Shown here: in pieces, positions 44,437-56,339 of the stretch | How positions within the stretch are numbered: the stretch's first letter is position 1 | Layout: the number at the start of each line of letters is the position of its first letter | Source of the DNA: Anisus vortex | Lineage: Eukaryota; Mollusca; Gastropoda; Planorbidae | Length of the DNA stretch: 64,000 bases | Assembly: GCA_949126835.1 (NCBI GenBank) | Contig: OX421498.1 | Coordinates: forward strand, 31,522,081 to 31,586,080 | Direction: 5' to 3' | Program-made: the position numbers and the translations under genes | The notes under the pieces: model-generated | Databases searched by the model: none | The model's input: only the letters and a program-made list of their open reading frames with translations | Told to the model about the DNA's origin: nothing

Positions 44437-47400
44437 CTGGAGAAAAACAACACAATTATAATATACTGCAGTCAAGACAAAAATATTATAATAAAATGTT
44501 ATACAACACATGGTTTTCTTACTACAAACATAAAATGAACTGTGAGCAGGGTTCTTACTTTGATGTCATTTTATAATGACCAAACTTTTCCTAATCTCAC
44601 AACACAATTTTGACCAGCATGTGTGAAAATGTCTTCATGTTTACTAGAGGTTATATAGGTGCAGGGTATTATATAGGTGCAGGGTATTATATAGGTGCAG
44701 GGTATTATATAGGTGCAGGGTATTATATAGGTGCAGGGTATTATATAGGTGAAGGGTATTATATAGGTGAAGGGTATTATATAGGTGAAGGGTATTATAT
44801 AGGTGCAGGGTATTATATAGGTGCAGGGTATTATATAGGTGAAGGGTATTATATAGGTGAAGGGTATTATATAGGTGAAGGGTATTATATAGGTGCATGG
44901 TATTATATAGGTGAAGGGTATTATATAGGTGAAGGGTATTATATAGGTGAAGGGTATTATATAGGTGCAGGGTATTATATAGGTGAAGGGTATTATATAG
45001 GTGCAGGGTATTATATAGGTGAAGGGTATTATATAGGTGCAGGGTATTATATAGGTGCAGGGTATTATATAGGTGCAGGGTATTATATAGGTGCAGGGTA
45101 TTATATAGGTGAAGGGTATTATATAGGTGCAGGGTATTATATAGGTGCAGGGTATTATATAGGTGCAGGGTATTATATAGGTGCAGGGTATTATATAGGT
45201 GAAGGGTATTATATAGGTGCAGGGTATTATATAGGTGCAGGGTATTATATAGGTGCAGGGTATTATATAGGTGAAGGGTATTATATAGGTGCAGGGTATT
45301 ATATAGGTGAAGGGTATTATATAGGTGCAGGGTATTATATAGGTGAAGGGTATTATATAGGTGCAGGGTATTATATAGGTGAAGGGTATATGTGAATGGT
45401 TTTGAAGTTCAATATGAACTTATTGAGTAAATTATCCATTTCAGCTCAATTTACAAATTTTACCAAAGGTTGGTCAGTTTTCCAAACTGTCACAAACTTG
45501 AAAAACCAAGTCAAGTTTTCCATAACTTGTCCAACCTGTATGCAATTATATATTAACTAGCTTTGGTTCTCTTCCTCTATGACTGGATGCAAAAATGGGT
45601 GGCAGGTTCTGTTTAAATAAGGACACTGTCAATTTGTATGTTTGTATAAAGCACTTTTGAGGACGAAAAATCTATTTTTCTTTCATTTTTCTATGTGTGT
45701 CTAAACTAAGCTATGTACAAACCAAGTTAGTAAAGATTTAAAAAAGAGATATAGAAATACTGTTAAAAAGTAAAAAATCTGTAAGAATATCACACAAAAC
45801 ATGAGTAACTTAGGTAGTAGTATGTGTTTTTAATTGGGGTAAAAAATTATATATTTTTAAGGGACATTTAAATAAGTGTGATCTCTAGAATGATATTTTG
45901 TATTTTGTTTCTATGTTATGATCTGGCCTATAAAGCCATAAGTAGAACTGTTCAACAGTATCTTTGGAAACCTCAAAGAAGAAGAAGCCATTAGCAAGCA
46001 CATTGCCCTGGGGCATTCACTGTTACCCCAAATGCTGTCAGGTACCCAAATAAGTTGAAAGCCTTGGTAATATCCACTGTATTTTAAGAGTAAGTCATTA
46101 ACCCCTTAACTACCGTGGACATCAAACCACCGTCATCATTTCCTACACTTAAATAACGAGGACGTCACATCGAAGTCATAAAAAAATAAATAAAAATATG
46201 CAAAGTCAGGACCTGCGGTAGTTAAAGGGTTAACTTACAAATAGTTCTAATATTAATAATATAGAAAACAGAATCTCTAGGAATATTTAACAATGTTATG
46301 ATGTTAAATCTAAGAATACATTTTCAGAACATTTCTTTGTATTGATTACTATAAGCTTTCATGTATATTTTTAAAACATTTCTTTGTATTGATTACTATA
46401 AGCTTTCATGTATATTTTTAAAACATTTCTTTGTATTGATTACTATAAGCTTTCATGTATATTTTTAAAACATAACAATATGCCATCGGACCCATAATAA
46501 ACCTGCATTCGTTAAAATTTTTTTTTTCACAAACCCTTACTCTACAAAGCAAAATACAATCCTCTGTTACCAACCTGCTCCTTTCCATTCATCCCAGGAG
46601 GCACCATTCCTGGAGGTCCCCTTGGGCCGTAGGGTGGCATACCCTGCTGGGCCATCATGTGCTGATGTTGGGGAGACATCACACCATGGGGGTGCATCAT
46701 GCCACCCTGAGACATCATAGCCTGCTGCTGGCACATCATGGCCTGCTGCTGCTGTGGGGACATCATCCCCGGCCCACCTGGGTACATGTTGGGGTGGCCA
46801 TCGGGGCACATGGGCTGCTGACTCCCGTCATGCTGGCCATTGACCCCCATCAGCATCTGGTGAATCTTGGTGAGCTGGGCCAGGCCTTTGGACCTGTGCT
46901 GCCTTTGCTCGGGCGTGAGATTGTCGTCAGGAATCTGGCTGGAAGATATGTTCGGATTGTGATGCCCCGACATCATCAGTTCATTTTCCATGTCCATCAT
47001 ACTGCCTGGGCCGTAGCCACCGGGGCCCATGGGTCCATGACTGTGGGGGTGCGGACCACAACCTTGACCTGGCCAACCTCCCATCATCCTTGGGCCGGGC
47101 CCTCCGGGCTGATAGGGTCCGTTTGGCATCATCCCACCAGGGCCCATCATGCTTGGATCGTCCATACCAGGCCCAAGTTGCATCTGTGGCCCCCAATTAG
47201 GTTGCATTGGGTTGTGCATGCGCATCATCCCAGGACTTGGTTGGCCTTTCATTCCTCCCATCATGTTAGGAGGCATGCCTTGTCGAAAATTATTACTTTT
47301 TAAAGGATTTTTCTGAAAGAAAAAATAATACAATTATTTTTTTTTAGAGTATTAGTTTGAAAAAATTATATTCAAATGCTTTCAAATTATATTGTTAACA

Positions 47401-50400
47401 TATTTCAATAAAGTTCAAAACATTTACATGTGCAAATAATGTTGTTTTTTTTTAATATTTTTTTAAACAAGTTAAGACAGGGTTATTATTCTAAAATCAT
47501 TTTGAAATTCCCAAATTTTCATAAACCAATTTATATAGGATGTTTGAAATATCTACCTGTCTGAAAATTATGTATATACCGCAGGTATTAAAACTGCCAA
47601 TTTTAGCTAAATTTCCAAACTTTCCCAAACTTCAAAACATCAAGAAAAATTTTCCTAAACTTTCTAAATTGGTATAAACCCTGAAAAGCCCATTACTTAC
47701 TGCTAAAAATGCTTTAGTGTTTGGATGCTCCATATGGTACTGTATGATACTTTTACAATGGCCATGCCGGACGCTCTCTGCCGCTTGATTGGCCAGACTC
47801 GTGGAGAAGACAAATATCTCACTCTGTTGTTGCATGAACGGCGGCTCAAAGGGCCCCATCATCCCGTGCTGCGAGGGCATCATGGTGGCTGGAGTGCTCC
47901 CACCTGACGACGGGTGCTGTGGGGTTGGGGGCTGGGGAGAAGCCTTCTGGCTGTCTGGCCCAACGGACCCTGGTTTGCCATTTTCCTTTTTGCTAACTGG
48001 TGATAGATATGTGAGAAGATCTTACAACATCTTGAACATAACAATTATCTATAAAGTAGACTGTGTGTGTGTTCAACCAATCATATTAGTTAATTTAAAG
48101 ACATGTGACTTTATTGTCTCAAATTATATTTTGGGGATTTCACTTCGGACATGTGTCTTCGCTAAGTGGATAACATATCCGACTGCCATGGGGGCAATTC
48201 GATTCTCCAGTTAGTGTATACCTTTTTTATTACATATTTTTTTATTTCAATTAATATTATTTTTTAAAATGCTTTCTCTTCATTGTAGTTTATGCATTTT
48301 TTATCTGTAGCTTATACAGGCCTTTTATTTTCCCCCGGGCAATTTAGCTTGTAATATACAAAATACAAGCATAACTTACAATGTAAAATAACTTAATAGG
48401 CAAAGCATTTCAAAAGATGTCTTTTCAGCCTGAACTCTCCTATGATTTACTTTACCAATGGCATCAACACAAAAAGTTTATAAGACCATAACTACAAGCC
48501 ATTCTTAAATAAGTCAAGCATGACCAGTAAGGAGGTATTTCCAGGAAATCTAAATTAAACAATCTAGCCTGACATGAGACTGGATTGATTGATAAACAAT
48601 AGGACCCAGGATTGGCATAGCCGTTTTTGGTGCCATTTGTTCCATAGATGATATTCAAGGATGTTGTGGTATTACTTGATTGATACCACACATTTTATGC
48701 CTAGCTAGCCTAGAGCTTTGAATAAGCACACATCCAAGATGTCCCTTACTAAAGAAACAAATCTTTATTTGAGATGATTTATTTAAAATACATGAGTTGT
48801 AAAATCAAAAACCCTAAGTGCAAGACTGGACCTGATCAACTGATGCAATGTTTAGGGACTGGAATAATCTTTTGTATAGGAGGAGCAACTGTAAATTATG
48901 AGACTATAAAAAAAAAAAAGTATGCAAATTCAAGGGGAAATAATTTTAAAGTTTTAGCCCCCCAATTATTAATGATCCCATTTGATGGGTTTCAAATGTT
49001 TTTGAAAATAAAGCCATCAGCCAGAACAGTCAAACAGTGGAAGAAAAAAAAAAGGAAAGGCTGAGAGCCACCTGCTTTCAAACTTCAGCTGATTGGGAAA
49101 AAAAAGTAAAAAAAAGAAGAAATCAAGGTAAATTGTTGATGTGTGAGTGGGAGAGAGTGTGGATGTGTGTGAAAGTGTGTGAATGTGTGTGTGTGTGTGT
49201 GTGTTTGAGAGAACATGTGCTTTGTGTCCACTTACTGCTGTCAGATTTTTTCTCCACTTTGATCCTTTTGTTATTGTTATCCTCAGCCTTGACAGCCATT
49301 GTGCCTTCTGAAAGAGAAAATGTTTTCTACAATTTTCATACAATTTTTTTCTTTTCTTTTACAATACTATCATCTCTGACCCTGGGTCACTCAGAGTTCA
49401 GGACTCCATTGGTCAACTAAAATTGATACAGAATAGTTGGGGGGGGGGGTAGGTGGCCATGGCGCATGGTTCAGTGGGCAAGCACACACTGCAACTTTCA
49501 ATACCTCTTGGCCAACTAATTCAACCAAAACATGGCTGCTCTGAGTCTTTCAATGTACTATATAAAAATGATGTTGGTGACCCCACCCCCCTCCTCCCCA
49601 CCCCCAGCACCTTTGACTTTAAATACCTTCATGATCTGGAGGTATAGTGAGGCACAGAGTTCACCTGTGTCATTGGGCCACAAGCAAAGGTGGGGAATCA
49701 TATGGCCAGCACAATGCATGGCCAAAATGTACTTGTCCACCACAGAGCACCAGGGTTGGTTGGGGGTGGGCTCCTGTTCTGCCTTCAGTTTTCAGGTCAG
49801 TTCAGGTTCCAGATGAAAGTGATGCTTAGACTTGAAATGTATTTATCTATCTACTGAACACTTAGTCTTTTGCAAGAAAATAAAATTGTCATACCAATAC
49901 CAGGATTTGGTTTGTTTTTTTGTGTGTGTGTTGGTTAACACTTGTACAAGCCCACCATTCAATTAGGGGAAAACAAATACTAATGCAAACACATTTTTAT
50001 GTTGAAAGGATGACATTTTCAAAAAGTAAAAGAATTTCAAAACAAACACAGTTAACATTTTAGCCTATCTGTTAATGTATGAACTTTGCCCTGTCCTAGT
50101 TAATAATGTCATTTTCAAGGTCAGTACATATGTAGGTAAAAAATGTATCTGTATAAAATTTTTCTTCATAACTCCAAATTTTGCTAACTCTTAAAATAAA
50201 ATAAATAAGTAATAAAAAAAAATTGTTTGCACAAATTAAATTATTGTGTAAGTACATTAGAAACTTCCTTTTTTCAGTGGGTTGGACAATATAAAAAAAC
50301 ACATTTATGATTAATAAATTATCCATAAGAGTGTGGTAAAAAAATGTCCTTACCAGAATCCCCATTGGGTATTTTCCTTGAAGGCGGTCTGGAGTCACTG

Positions 50401-50597
50401 GACTTTCTCCCATCTTCCTCCTTAATCTCTGCTTTAACGTCCACCGGGTCCAAGCCGCCCACTCCCCCGGCAACCGCTGCGGCATCCTGGGCTGGGCCGT
50501 TGATGCCCCCCGGGTTGATGCCGGGGTCGCGCAGCATCTTGGTCGAGTCCACCCTCTCCTTCATGTTGTCCAGCAGCCGACCAGGCACAAAGGTATT
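41263..50597 (-). CDS. BCL9: BCL9/legless-type Wnt transcriptional co-activator (five exons, 5' end partly uncertain)
   Basis: Five minus-strand exons (50597-50354, 49307-49236, 47996-47701, 47312-46575, 44436-41263) join in phase to 1508 codons including TGA. HD1, about residue 167, reads EIFVFSTSLANQAAESVRHG; this segment binds the Pygopus PHD finger in known orthologues. HD2, about 335-360, reads NLTPEQRQHRSKGLAQLTKI; it binds armadillo repeats of beta-catenin. HD3, about 451-470, reads YQAQHDWYQIQRDYYMEKQ. Positions nearly equal those in human BCL9, which has a similar length (about 1426). Other marks are a basic KRKR cluster near 670 (possible nuclear signal), a C-terminal TLQYFP motif near 1159, and a very Met/Pro/Gly/Ser-rich disordered remainder. 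The protein acts in the nucleus with beta-catenin/TCF. The first exon is open from AG|AATACC; translation may start at the in-frame ATG 50562-50564 or in an unseen upstream exon. Confidence 0.94.
44651..45389 (+). repeat. 18-bp minisatellite, about 41 copies, in BCL9 last intron
   Basis: The unit is GTGCAGGGTATTATATAG, with a two-state difference (GTGCAGG or GTGAAGG) and one GTGCATGG. The 18-bp period divides by three, so long open frames exist on both strands; these are artefacts. Confidence 0.98.
46102..46229. mobile_element. piggyBac-like MITE, 128 bp, bounded by TTAA
   Basis: TTAA (46098-46101) then CCCCTTAACTACCGTGGAC; the right end GACCTGCGGTAGTTAAAGGG is followed by TTAA (46230-46233). 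The inverted repeats pair over roughly 15 of the first 17 bases. Lies in the last BCL9 intron. Confidence 0.75.
46329..46469 (+). repeat. 47-bp tandem repeat, three copies
   Basis: ACATTTCTTTGTATTGATTA then CTATAAGCTTTCATGTATAT then TTTTAAA occurs three times without visible change, suggesting a recent event. In the BCL9 last intron, about 100 bp from the exon 4 donor. Confidence 0.95.
46575..47312 (-). CDS. BCL9: BCL9 exon 4 with HD2
   Basis: A 738-bp phase 0/0 exon, acceptor TTTTTTCTTTCAG|AAAAAT. It ends GGAAAGGAGCAG|GTTGGT; GTTGGT is a weak donor, but the alternative GTAACA five bases further would shift the frame and hit a stop. Encodes Met/Pro/Gly-rich sequence, the acidic MMDMENELMM and then HD2 (about exon residues 131-155), followed by a Gln/Met-rich tail. 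Confidence 0.93.
47701..47996 (-). CDS. BCL9: BCL9 exon 3 with HD1
   Basis: Acceptor TATCACCAG|TTAGCA, donor TTAGCA|GTAAGT. It encodes SKKENGKPGSVGPDSQKASP, QPPTPQHPSSGG and HD1. Phase fits exon 2 (one base carried over) and exon 4. Confidence 0.94.
48048..48351 (+). mobile_element. Helitron-like non-autonomous element with tRNA-like segment, copy 2 (304 bp)
   Basis: Starts A|TCTATAAAGTAGACTGTGTG and ends CCCCCGGGCAATTTAGCTTG|T. The middle has CACTTCGGACATGTGTCTTC and box B-like AATTCGATTC (48196-48205). Lies in BCL9 intron 2, ending only about 50 bp from the exon 3 acceptor. Confidence 0.68.
49236..49307 (-). CDS. BCL9: BCL9 exon 2
   Basis: A 72-bp exon, acceptor TTCTCTTTCAG|AAGGCACAATGG, donor GACAGCA|GTAAGT. 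Encodes GTMAVKAEDNNNKRIKVEKK then SDS, a short basic/acidic stretch. Phase agrees with both neighbours. A (GT)n tract follows in the intron (about 49183-49204). Confidence 0.9.
49455..49750 (+). repeat. tRNA-derived SINE, old degenerate copy in BCL9 intron 1
   Basis: A tRNA-like head GGCGCATGGTTCAGTGGGCA and a later body word ATCATATGGCCAGCACAATG fit the SINE family; the middle is strongly diverged. Confidence 0.45.
50354..50597 (-). CDS. BCL9: BCL9 exon 1 in this model
   Basis: Open from AATACCTTTGTGCCTGG after GCGTTTAG to donor GATTCTG|GTAAGG. Encodes VPGRLLDNMKERVDSTKMLR, a Gly/Ala/Pro stretch and KAEIKEEDGRKSSDSRPPSR. An in-frame TAG immediately precedes it, so 50597 is either a splice acceptor or untranslated leader with initiation at ATG 50562-50564. 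The Lys-Ala-Glu-Ile-Lys-Glu-Glu-Asp stretch resembles a sumoylation-type acidic motif, which is only suggestive. Confidence 0.82.
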
Positions 50598-52060
50598 CTA
50601 AACGCCAGAACCCTCCTCTGAAGCGCAGCAGGTCAGCCAGATCTGGACACTGTAGGCTGGCTAGGCCTACAGTAGGACTGCATATCACACATTGTTTTTA
50701 CATGAGTGAGTATTTGACCAGGGAATTTTTCTTTTTTTCTTTGTATATATATAGAAAAATAAGCCAATCAGCAACACTTGTATATATTCAAAAGTAGACA
50801 CTTAATCCAAAAGGAATGCAAAACAGCTCAGTTGAAATCTGCAAAAACTTCCGAAGACAATGAATAAACTAAATTTTTTACATTAACACAATGTAAATCT
50901 CAGGTGCGTACAAAAGTCTAAAAATTCAGGAGGCGTAAATCTGGACACGCCTCATTAGCTAAGTATGGATTATGCTCATGAATGAAAAACGCACAGCATT
51001 ACACATCCAAATTTCAGCGTAGACAGAAAAAGAAATCCTGTTTATCCGATAAGTAGGGCTATCTTTCTCACTCCCTTTATCTTCCGTGTTTCCTCCTTTA
51101 AAAAAAAAACAACAACACTTCCTTTTCTATGTATTTGTACACGCATGTAAGATCCACATATTGTTTTTTTAATCCATCTGTTATGGCCCAACTTTATTAC
51201 ATATAGAGGAAAAACAAAACCAGAAAATTGGTCATGCCATGTGAAACAGTTGATGGTATGAGGTGGTTGTGTGTGAGTTTTAGGGGTAGGAGATCAATAG
51301 GCTGAACATCAGCTGTTAAATTTGTTTAAAACCTCAGGGAGGTTTTGTGGCTTTTAATTCACAAAGTAAACTGGAGACATCTGTTGTAAGTAACACAAGT
51401 TCTGTGCTTTATGACATGGGCAGTTTTCTCTCCTTGAGTGGATGGATCTCTCTCTGCATGCCTCCTATAAAACATTGAAGCTCTTCCCGATTGAATTCTC
51501 GAGCCTTATGCTGCTCAATTTAGTGGGTCCAAGAACTGCTAAGGTGCAAGGTGCAAACTGCTTGTGGATTGCCAGAGTTCTATACCCGAAGAATGCTGAA
51601 ATTGAAAATAAAAGACGTACTTTAAAAAAAATTAATAAAGAATTGATCAAAATCATAAATTTCAAAAGAAACAACAAGGATGTGTCATAGAAGTTAGCAC
51701 AGCAATACTAGAACACAATTAATTACTGGGGCCATATTTCATCTCAGTGTGCTGAAAAGGATTGTGACAATCTGTGACAACTACATGGAGTGTTTGTTTG
51801 TGTGGGTCCTTTACTAATCTAGAACTGCAACAACTACATTCATAGGGTCACACATGTAACCTGATTAGAATGAATCAGCTTTCAGAACTGCAGCTGACTT
51901 TTGTTTTGTTTACATGAGAATAGCTTGGATACTTTTTTATCTATCTCTTCAAAACTAGTATACTGGCTGGTAAACTTTATCAGTTCTAAGCTCACCCATC
52001 TCCTAGTCTCACAGTCACAAGACCCTTTTCCCATTTTACATTATTACAAGCTACTAGTAG
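50598..52060. other. Region upstream of BCL9 coding exons
   Basis: No gene is supported. It may contain BCL9 5'UTR or intron. AT-rich; short open frames (for example 51442-51690) show no recognisable similarity. Confidence 0.5.
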
Positions 52061-52064
52061 CACA

Positions 52065-52440
52065 ATTCCCTCTCCCAGTCCCACAATCCCCCCTCTTAGT
52101 CCCTCAATCCCATATTAGTCCCCCAATCATAACTCCCAGCCCCACACTCCCTTTCCTAGTCCCACAACCCCCCTTTCCAATCCCACAATCTCATTTCCCA
52201 GTCCGACAATCCCCTCTCTTAGTCCCACAATCTCATTTCCCAGTCCCACAATCCCCTCTCTTAGTCCCACAATCCCCTCTCCCAGTCCCACAATCCACTC
52301 TCTTAGTCCCACAATCCCCTCTCCCAGTCCCACAATCCCCCCTCTTAGTCCCACAATCGCTTCTCCCAGTCCCACAATCCCCTCTTCCAATCCCACAATC
52401 TCATTTCCCAGTCCCACAATCCCCATCTCCCAGCCTCACA
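52065..52440 (+). repeat. 21-bp minisatellite (CCCACAATCCCCTCTCTTAGT type)
   Basis: About 18 copies of CCAGTCCCACAATCCCCTCT-like units, with CTCTTAGT and CTCCCAGT variants. The Pro/Gln-rich or Gly-rich frames are artefacts. Confidence 0.95.
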
Positions 52441-52984
52441 AGCATACAGTATTTTATTTACAAGCTCAGTTTTATGTACTGACTAGTACAAGTACAAGCC
52501 AACGAGAAACACCCCATTCATGAACTGCTATCATTATTTTTAGTTGTAGAAAGCTATCCAATCAGTGGCCACAATACTAACCATTACCATTTATCTACCA
52601 ATTCACTGTAAATACAACCCATCTCTGGGTTCATCACCACTTTCATCAGTTTACTCAATCATCCTCTCTCTCCCCTCACAAAAAAAAATAATAATAAAAC
52701 ATATAAAAGTCCCAGGACGAATGCCCCCCCCCTACCGAAATCGAATTCCCGAATTGATTTTTCTCCCCCCATTTCCTCATTGCAATGAGCTAACAAGACT
52801 TCGGGAGCATCAGATATTGAACCCGTGTTTTTATTTTCCTTGCACAATCATCATATCCCTGTACAGACCGTCTGGATGTTGTAGATTAAGTTCAACATCA
52901 TCTGTAGAATGACTTGGTGGGTGCCGCCTTGGGGAAACTCGTGAGCGATATAAACCAATGACGTTTGGAGATAAAAACCCAATG

Positions 52985-53966
52985 TAGTTAACGGCAATGC
53001 CACTGTAGCTAACGGTAAGGCCACTGTAGCTAACGGTAAGGCCACTGTAGCTAACGGTAATGCCACTGTAGCTAACGGTAATGCCACTGTAGCCAACGGT
53101 AATGCCACTGTAGCCAACGGTAATGCCACTGTTGCTAACGTTGAGGCCACTGTAGCTAACGGTAATGCCACTGTAGCTAACGGTAATGCCACTGTAGCTA
53201 ACGGTAATGCCACTGTAGCTAACGGTAATGCCACTGTAGCTAACGGTAATGCCACTGTAGCCAACGGCAATGCCACTGTTGCTAACGTTGAGGCCACTGT
53301 AGCTAACGGTAATGCCACTGTAGCTAACGGTAATGCCACTGTAGCTAACGGTAATGCCACTGTAGCTAACGGTAATGCCACTGTAGCTAACGGTAATGCC
53401 ACTGTAGCTAACGGTAATGCCACTGTAGCTAACGGTAATGCCACTGTAGCTAACGGTAATGCCACTGTAGCTAACGGTAAGGCCACTGTAGCTAACGGTA
53501 ATGCCACTGTAGCAAACGGTAATGCCACTGTAGCTAACGGTAATGCCACTGTAGCTAACGGTAATGCCACTGTAGCTAACGGTAATGCCACTGTAGCTAA
53601 CGGTAATGCCACTGGCTAACGGTAATGCCACTGTAGCCAACGGTAATGGTAATGCCACTGTAGCTAACGGTAATGCCACTGTAGCTAACGGTAATGCCAC
53701 TGTAGCTAACGGTAATGCCACTGTAGCTTACGGTAATGGTAATGCCACTGTAGCTAAAGGTAATGGTAATGCCACTGTAGCCAACGGTAATGGTAATGCC
53801 ACTGTAGCTAACGGTAATGCCACTGTAGCTAACGGTAATGCCACTGTAGCTAACGGTAATGGTAATGCCAGTGTAGCTAACGGTAATGCCACTGTAGCTA
53901 ACGGTAAGGCCACTGTAGCTAACGGTAAGGCCACTGTAGCTAACGGTAATGCCACTGTAGCTAACA
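52985..53966 (+). repeat. 21-bp minisatellite (GCCACTGTAGCTAACGGTAA), about 46 copies
   Basis: The unit is GCCACTGTAGCTAACGGTAA plus T. The distal part (about 53640-53870) contains 27-bp units with an extra GGTAAT, giving a nested 6-bp duplication. A few units carry GTTGAGGCC or GGTAAGGCC. Long open frames in three frames are artefacts. Confidence 0.98.
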
Positions 53967-54484
53967 CTAATACTAAACGTGACATTCTAAATTATTGGCT
54001 AACGTGACATTATAAGTTGTTGCTTAACGTGACATTATAATGTGTTGCCTAACAGGACATTCTAAGTCGCTGCCTACTCTTAGTGTTTGATAGGGTGTGA
54101 GGGTGGGAGAGATGGGCTACGTCCTGCAGCGTTCAGCGAAAACATTTGACTGTTGTGCAACTCTACCCCCACCCCTCCTCCGCAAGTCCCCGCCCCCCTC
54201 TACTTTGAATGAATCGGGAGGTATTTTTACGCTTGGCAGGTAACAAACAGAAGTCAGCCAATCAATATGTTGGCCTGGTTTAACCCGAGCGTTTCATCGG
54301 CCCTGTACTAGATATTATACATTTATAATCGATACATTAGCTGATTTGTTTGTTGTCTGATGATCCTTCTATACATTCACCTACCCATCTATCTATGCAT
54401 CCTCTCACCGGCCCGTCTATGCATCCATTTATCCACCTCTCTATGTATATGCATCTATCCATCTATGTATCCACTATCCACCCA

Positions 54485-56275
54485 TCTATGTATCAACCCA
54501 TCTATGCACCAATCCATCTTTCCATCCACCCATCTATATATCAACCCATCTATGCACCAATCCATCTTTCCATCCACCCATCTATATATCAACCCATCTA
54601 TGCACCAATCCATCTTTCCATCCACCCATCTATATATCAACCCATCTATGCACCAATCCATCTTTCCATCCACCCATCTATATACCAACCCATCTATGCA
54701 CCAATCCATCTTTCCATCCACCCATCTATATATCAACCCATCTATGCACCAATCCATCTTTCCATCCACCCATCTATATATCAACCAATCTATGCACCAA
54801 TCCATCTTTCCATCCACCCATCTATATATCAACCCATCTATGCACCAATCCATCTTTCCATCCACCCATCTATATATCAACCAATCTATGCACCAATCCA
54901 TCGTTCCATCCACCCATCTATGCATCCACCCATCTATATATCAACCCATCTATGCACCAATCCATCGTTCCATCCACCCATCTATGCATCCACCCATCTA
55001 TATATCAACCCATCTATGCACCAATCCATCGTTCCATCCACCCATCTATGCATCCACCCATCTATATATCAACCAATCTATGCACCAATCCATCGTTCCA
55101 TCCACCCATCTATGCATCCATCCATCTATATATCAACCCATCTATGCACCAATCCATCGTTCCATCCACCCATCTATGCATCCACCCATCTATATATCAA
55201 CCCATCTATGCACCAATCCATCTTTCCATCCACCCATCTATATATCAACCCATCTATGCACCAATCCATCTTTCCATCCACCCATCTATATATCAACCCA
55301 TCTATGCACCAATCCATCTTTCCATCCACCCATCTATATATCAACCCATCTATGCACCAATCCATCGTTCCATCCACCCATCTATGCATCCACCCATCTA
55401 TATATCAACCCATCTATGCACCAATCCATCGTTCCATCCACCCATCTATGCATCCACCCATCTATGCACCAATCCATCTTTCCATCCACCCATCTATATA
55501 TCAACCCATCTATGCACCAATCCATCTTTCCATCCACCCATCTATATACCAACCCATCTATGCACCAATCCATCTTTCCATCCACCCATCTATGCATCCA
55601 CCCATCTATATACCAACCCATCTATGCACCAATCCATCTTTCCATCCACCCATCTATGCATCCACCCATCTATATATCAACCCATCTATGCACCAATCCA
55701 TCGTTCCATCCACCCATCTATGCATCCATCCATCTATATATCAACCAATCTATGCACCAATCCATCGTTCCATCCACCCATCTATGCATCCACCCATCTA
55801 TGCATCCACCCATCTATATATCAACCCATCTATGCACCAATCCATCGTTCCATCCACCCATCTATGCATCCATCCATCTATATATCAACCAATCTATGCA
55901 CCAATCCATCGTTCCATCCACCCATCTATGCATCCACCCATCTATGCATCCACCCATCTATATATCAACCAATCTATGCACCAATCCATAGTTCCATCCA
56001 CCCATCTATGCATCCATCCATCTATATATCAACCCATCTATGCACCAATCCATCGTTCCATCCACCCATCTATGCATCCACCCATCTATATATCAACCAA
56101 TCTATGCACCAATCCATCGTTCCATCCACCCATCTATGCATCCATCCATCTATATATCAACCAATCTATGCACCAATCCATCGTTCCATCCACCCATCTA
56201 TGCATCCACCCATCTATATATCAACCAATCTATGCACCAATCCATCGTTCCATCCACCCATCTATGCATCCATCT
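54485..56275 (+). repeat. 48/64-bp minisatellite built from ATCTATGCATCC-type words
   Basis: The short unit (48 bp) contains CCAATCCATCTTTCCATCCA and ATCTATATATCAACCCATCT. The long unit (64 bp) adds TCTATGCATCCACCCA and usually carries CCATCGTTCC instead of CCATCTTTCC. Units are arranged in blocks. The 675- and 543-codon open frames over it, rich in Ile/His/Pro/Ser/Tyr, are artefacts. Confidence 0.98.
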
Positions 56276-56339
56276 ATCCACCTCTTATCAATTTATTCAT
56301 TCACCCTTCTATGCATACTTCCTTTAATATATCCATACA

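Noticed and set aside
44610..45395. 261-codon Tyr/Gly/Ile repeat protein
   Set aside because: Frame across the 18-bp intronic satellite inside BCL9; no splice sites or start context.
52831..54007. Frames of 296, 253 and 133 codons with ALPLATV or NGNATVA repeats
   Set aside because: Artefacts of the 21-bp satellite.
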